A DNA stretch of 23,363 bases from LMUY01 sp964657445 (GTDB lineage Bacteria; Pseudomonadota; Alphaproteobacteria; Acetobacterales; Acetobacteraceae). Each line of letters starts with the position of its first letter. The first letter of the stretch is position 1. Below the pieces are notes generated by a model. The model worked only from the letters and a program-made list of their open reading frames with translations, was not told where the DNA came from and ran no database searches. Below, in pieces: positions 23,278-23,363 of this stretch. The translations under genes and the position numbers were made by a program. The stretch lies in the NCBI GenBank assembly GCA_964657445.1, contig CAZZVB010000045.1, forward strand, positions 1 to 23,363. The letters run 5' to 3'.

Positions 23278-23363
23278 ATGTCGGGTCGTGTACTGGTCAC
23301 CGGGGGCGCGGGTTTCATCGGGTGCCACATCGCCAGCGCACTACTGAGTAAAGGCTATGAAGT
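23278..23363 (+). CDS. NAD-dependent epimerase/dehydratase, N-terminal fragment cut by window edge
   Basis: Only 28 codons are visible. They begin SGRVLVTGGAGFIGCHIASA, the NAD(P)-binding first strand and glycine loop (GGAGFIG) of extended short-chain dehydrogenases such as UDP-glucose 4-epimerase, UDP-glucuronate decarboxylase or dTDP-glucose dehydratase. The ATG at 23278 puts the loop at the very N-terminus as expected; only a weak GGGTGAG-type sequence precedes it. The fragment is too short to choose a substrate. It is not a duplicate of the hldD gene at 4263: apart from the loop the residues differ. Confidence 0.85.
   Translation, partial: MSGRVLVTGGAGFIGCHIASALLSKGYE

Overview
The window is GC-rich DNA (roughly two thirds G+C) packed with short-spaced, often overlapping genes. 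It looks chromosomal, and gene content and order suggest an alphaproteobacterium, most likely of the Rhodospirillales/Acetobacteraceae type. That placement is inference from recognised gene neighbourhoods (priA / DUF484-xerC; hldD-lgt-methyltransferase-pgeF-lipoprotein-prs) and not from a marker gene. I see no rRNA, tRNA, CRISPR, prophage or insertion sequence.

Layout. (1) 1-1894, minus: most of priA, running off the left edge. (2) 1868-3468, plus: DUF484 protein and xerC, overlapping by 4 bases and divergent from priA with overlapping 5' ends. (3) 3617-4087, plus: a lone GNAT acetyltransferase. (4) 4263-8688, plus: a tightly coupled run of hldD (LPS heptose precursor), lgt (lipoprotein maturation), a MidA-like methyltransferase, pgeF and an uncharacterised lipoprotein, followed at 8747 by prs, a beta-class GST and a histidine phosphatase that probably starts at a CTG codon. 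(5) 10885-13320, minus: dienelactone hydrolase, CaiB/BaiF CoA transferase and a PsiE-like membrane protein, in that transcription order. (6) 13472-18132, plus and divergent from (5): a complete branched-chain-amino-acid-type ABC importer (binding protein, two permeases, and the two ATPases fused into one polypeptide), with a double-hairpin inverted repeat between binding protein and first permease. (7) 18185-23007, minus: RND pump, membrane-fusion adaptor and a small heavy-metal-associated protein. (8) From 23278, plus: the start of a second NAD-dependent epimerase, cut by the right edge.

How the genes fit together. Regions 1-4 are housekeeping: replication restart, chromosome dimer resolution, envelope biogenesis and PRPP supply. 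Region 5 plus 6 may form an uptake and catabolism unit for an organic acid, since a hydrolase and a CoA transferase face an importer of broad substrate family. Region 7 is an envelope efflux system that has no outer-membrane channel gene or regulator in the window.

I did not find a clearly new system. The points most worth a second look are the fused LivG-LivF ATPase with a degenerate signature motif in its first half, the double-hairpin repeat inside the importer operon, a metal-binding HMA protein attached to a drug-type RND operon, a plus-strand terminator with no upstream gene at 23162-23193, and the CTG start at 10305.
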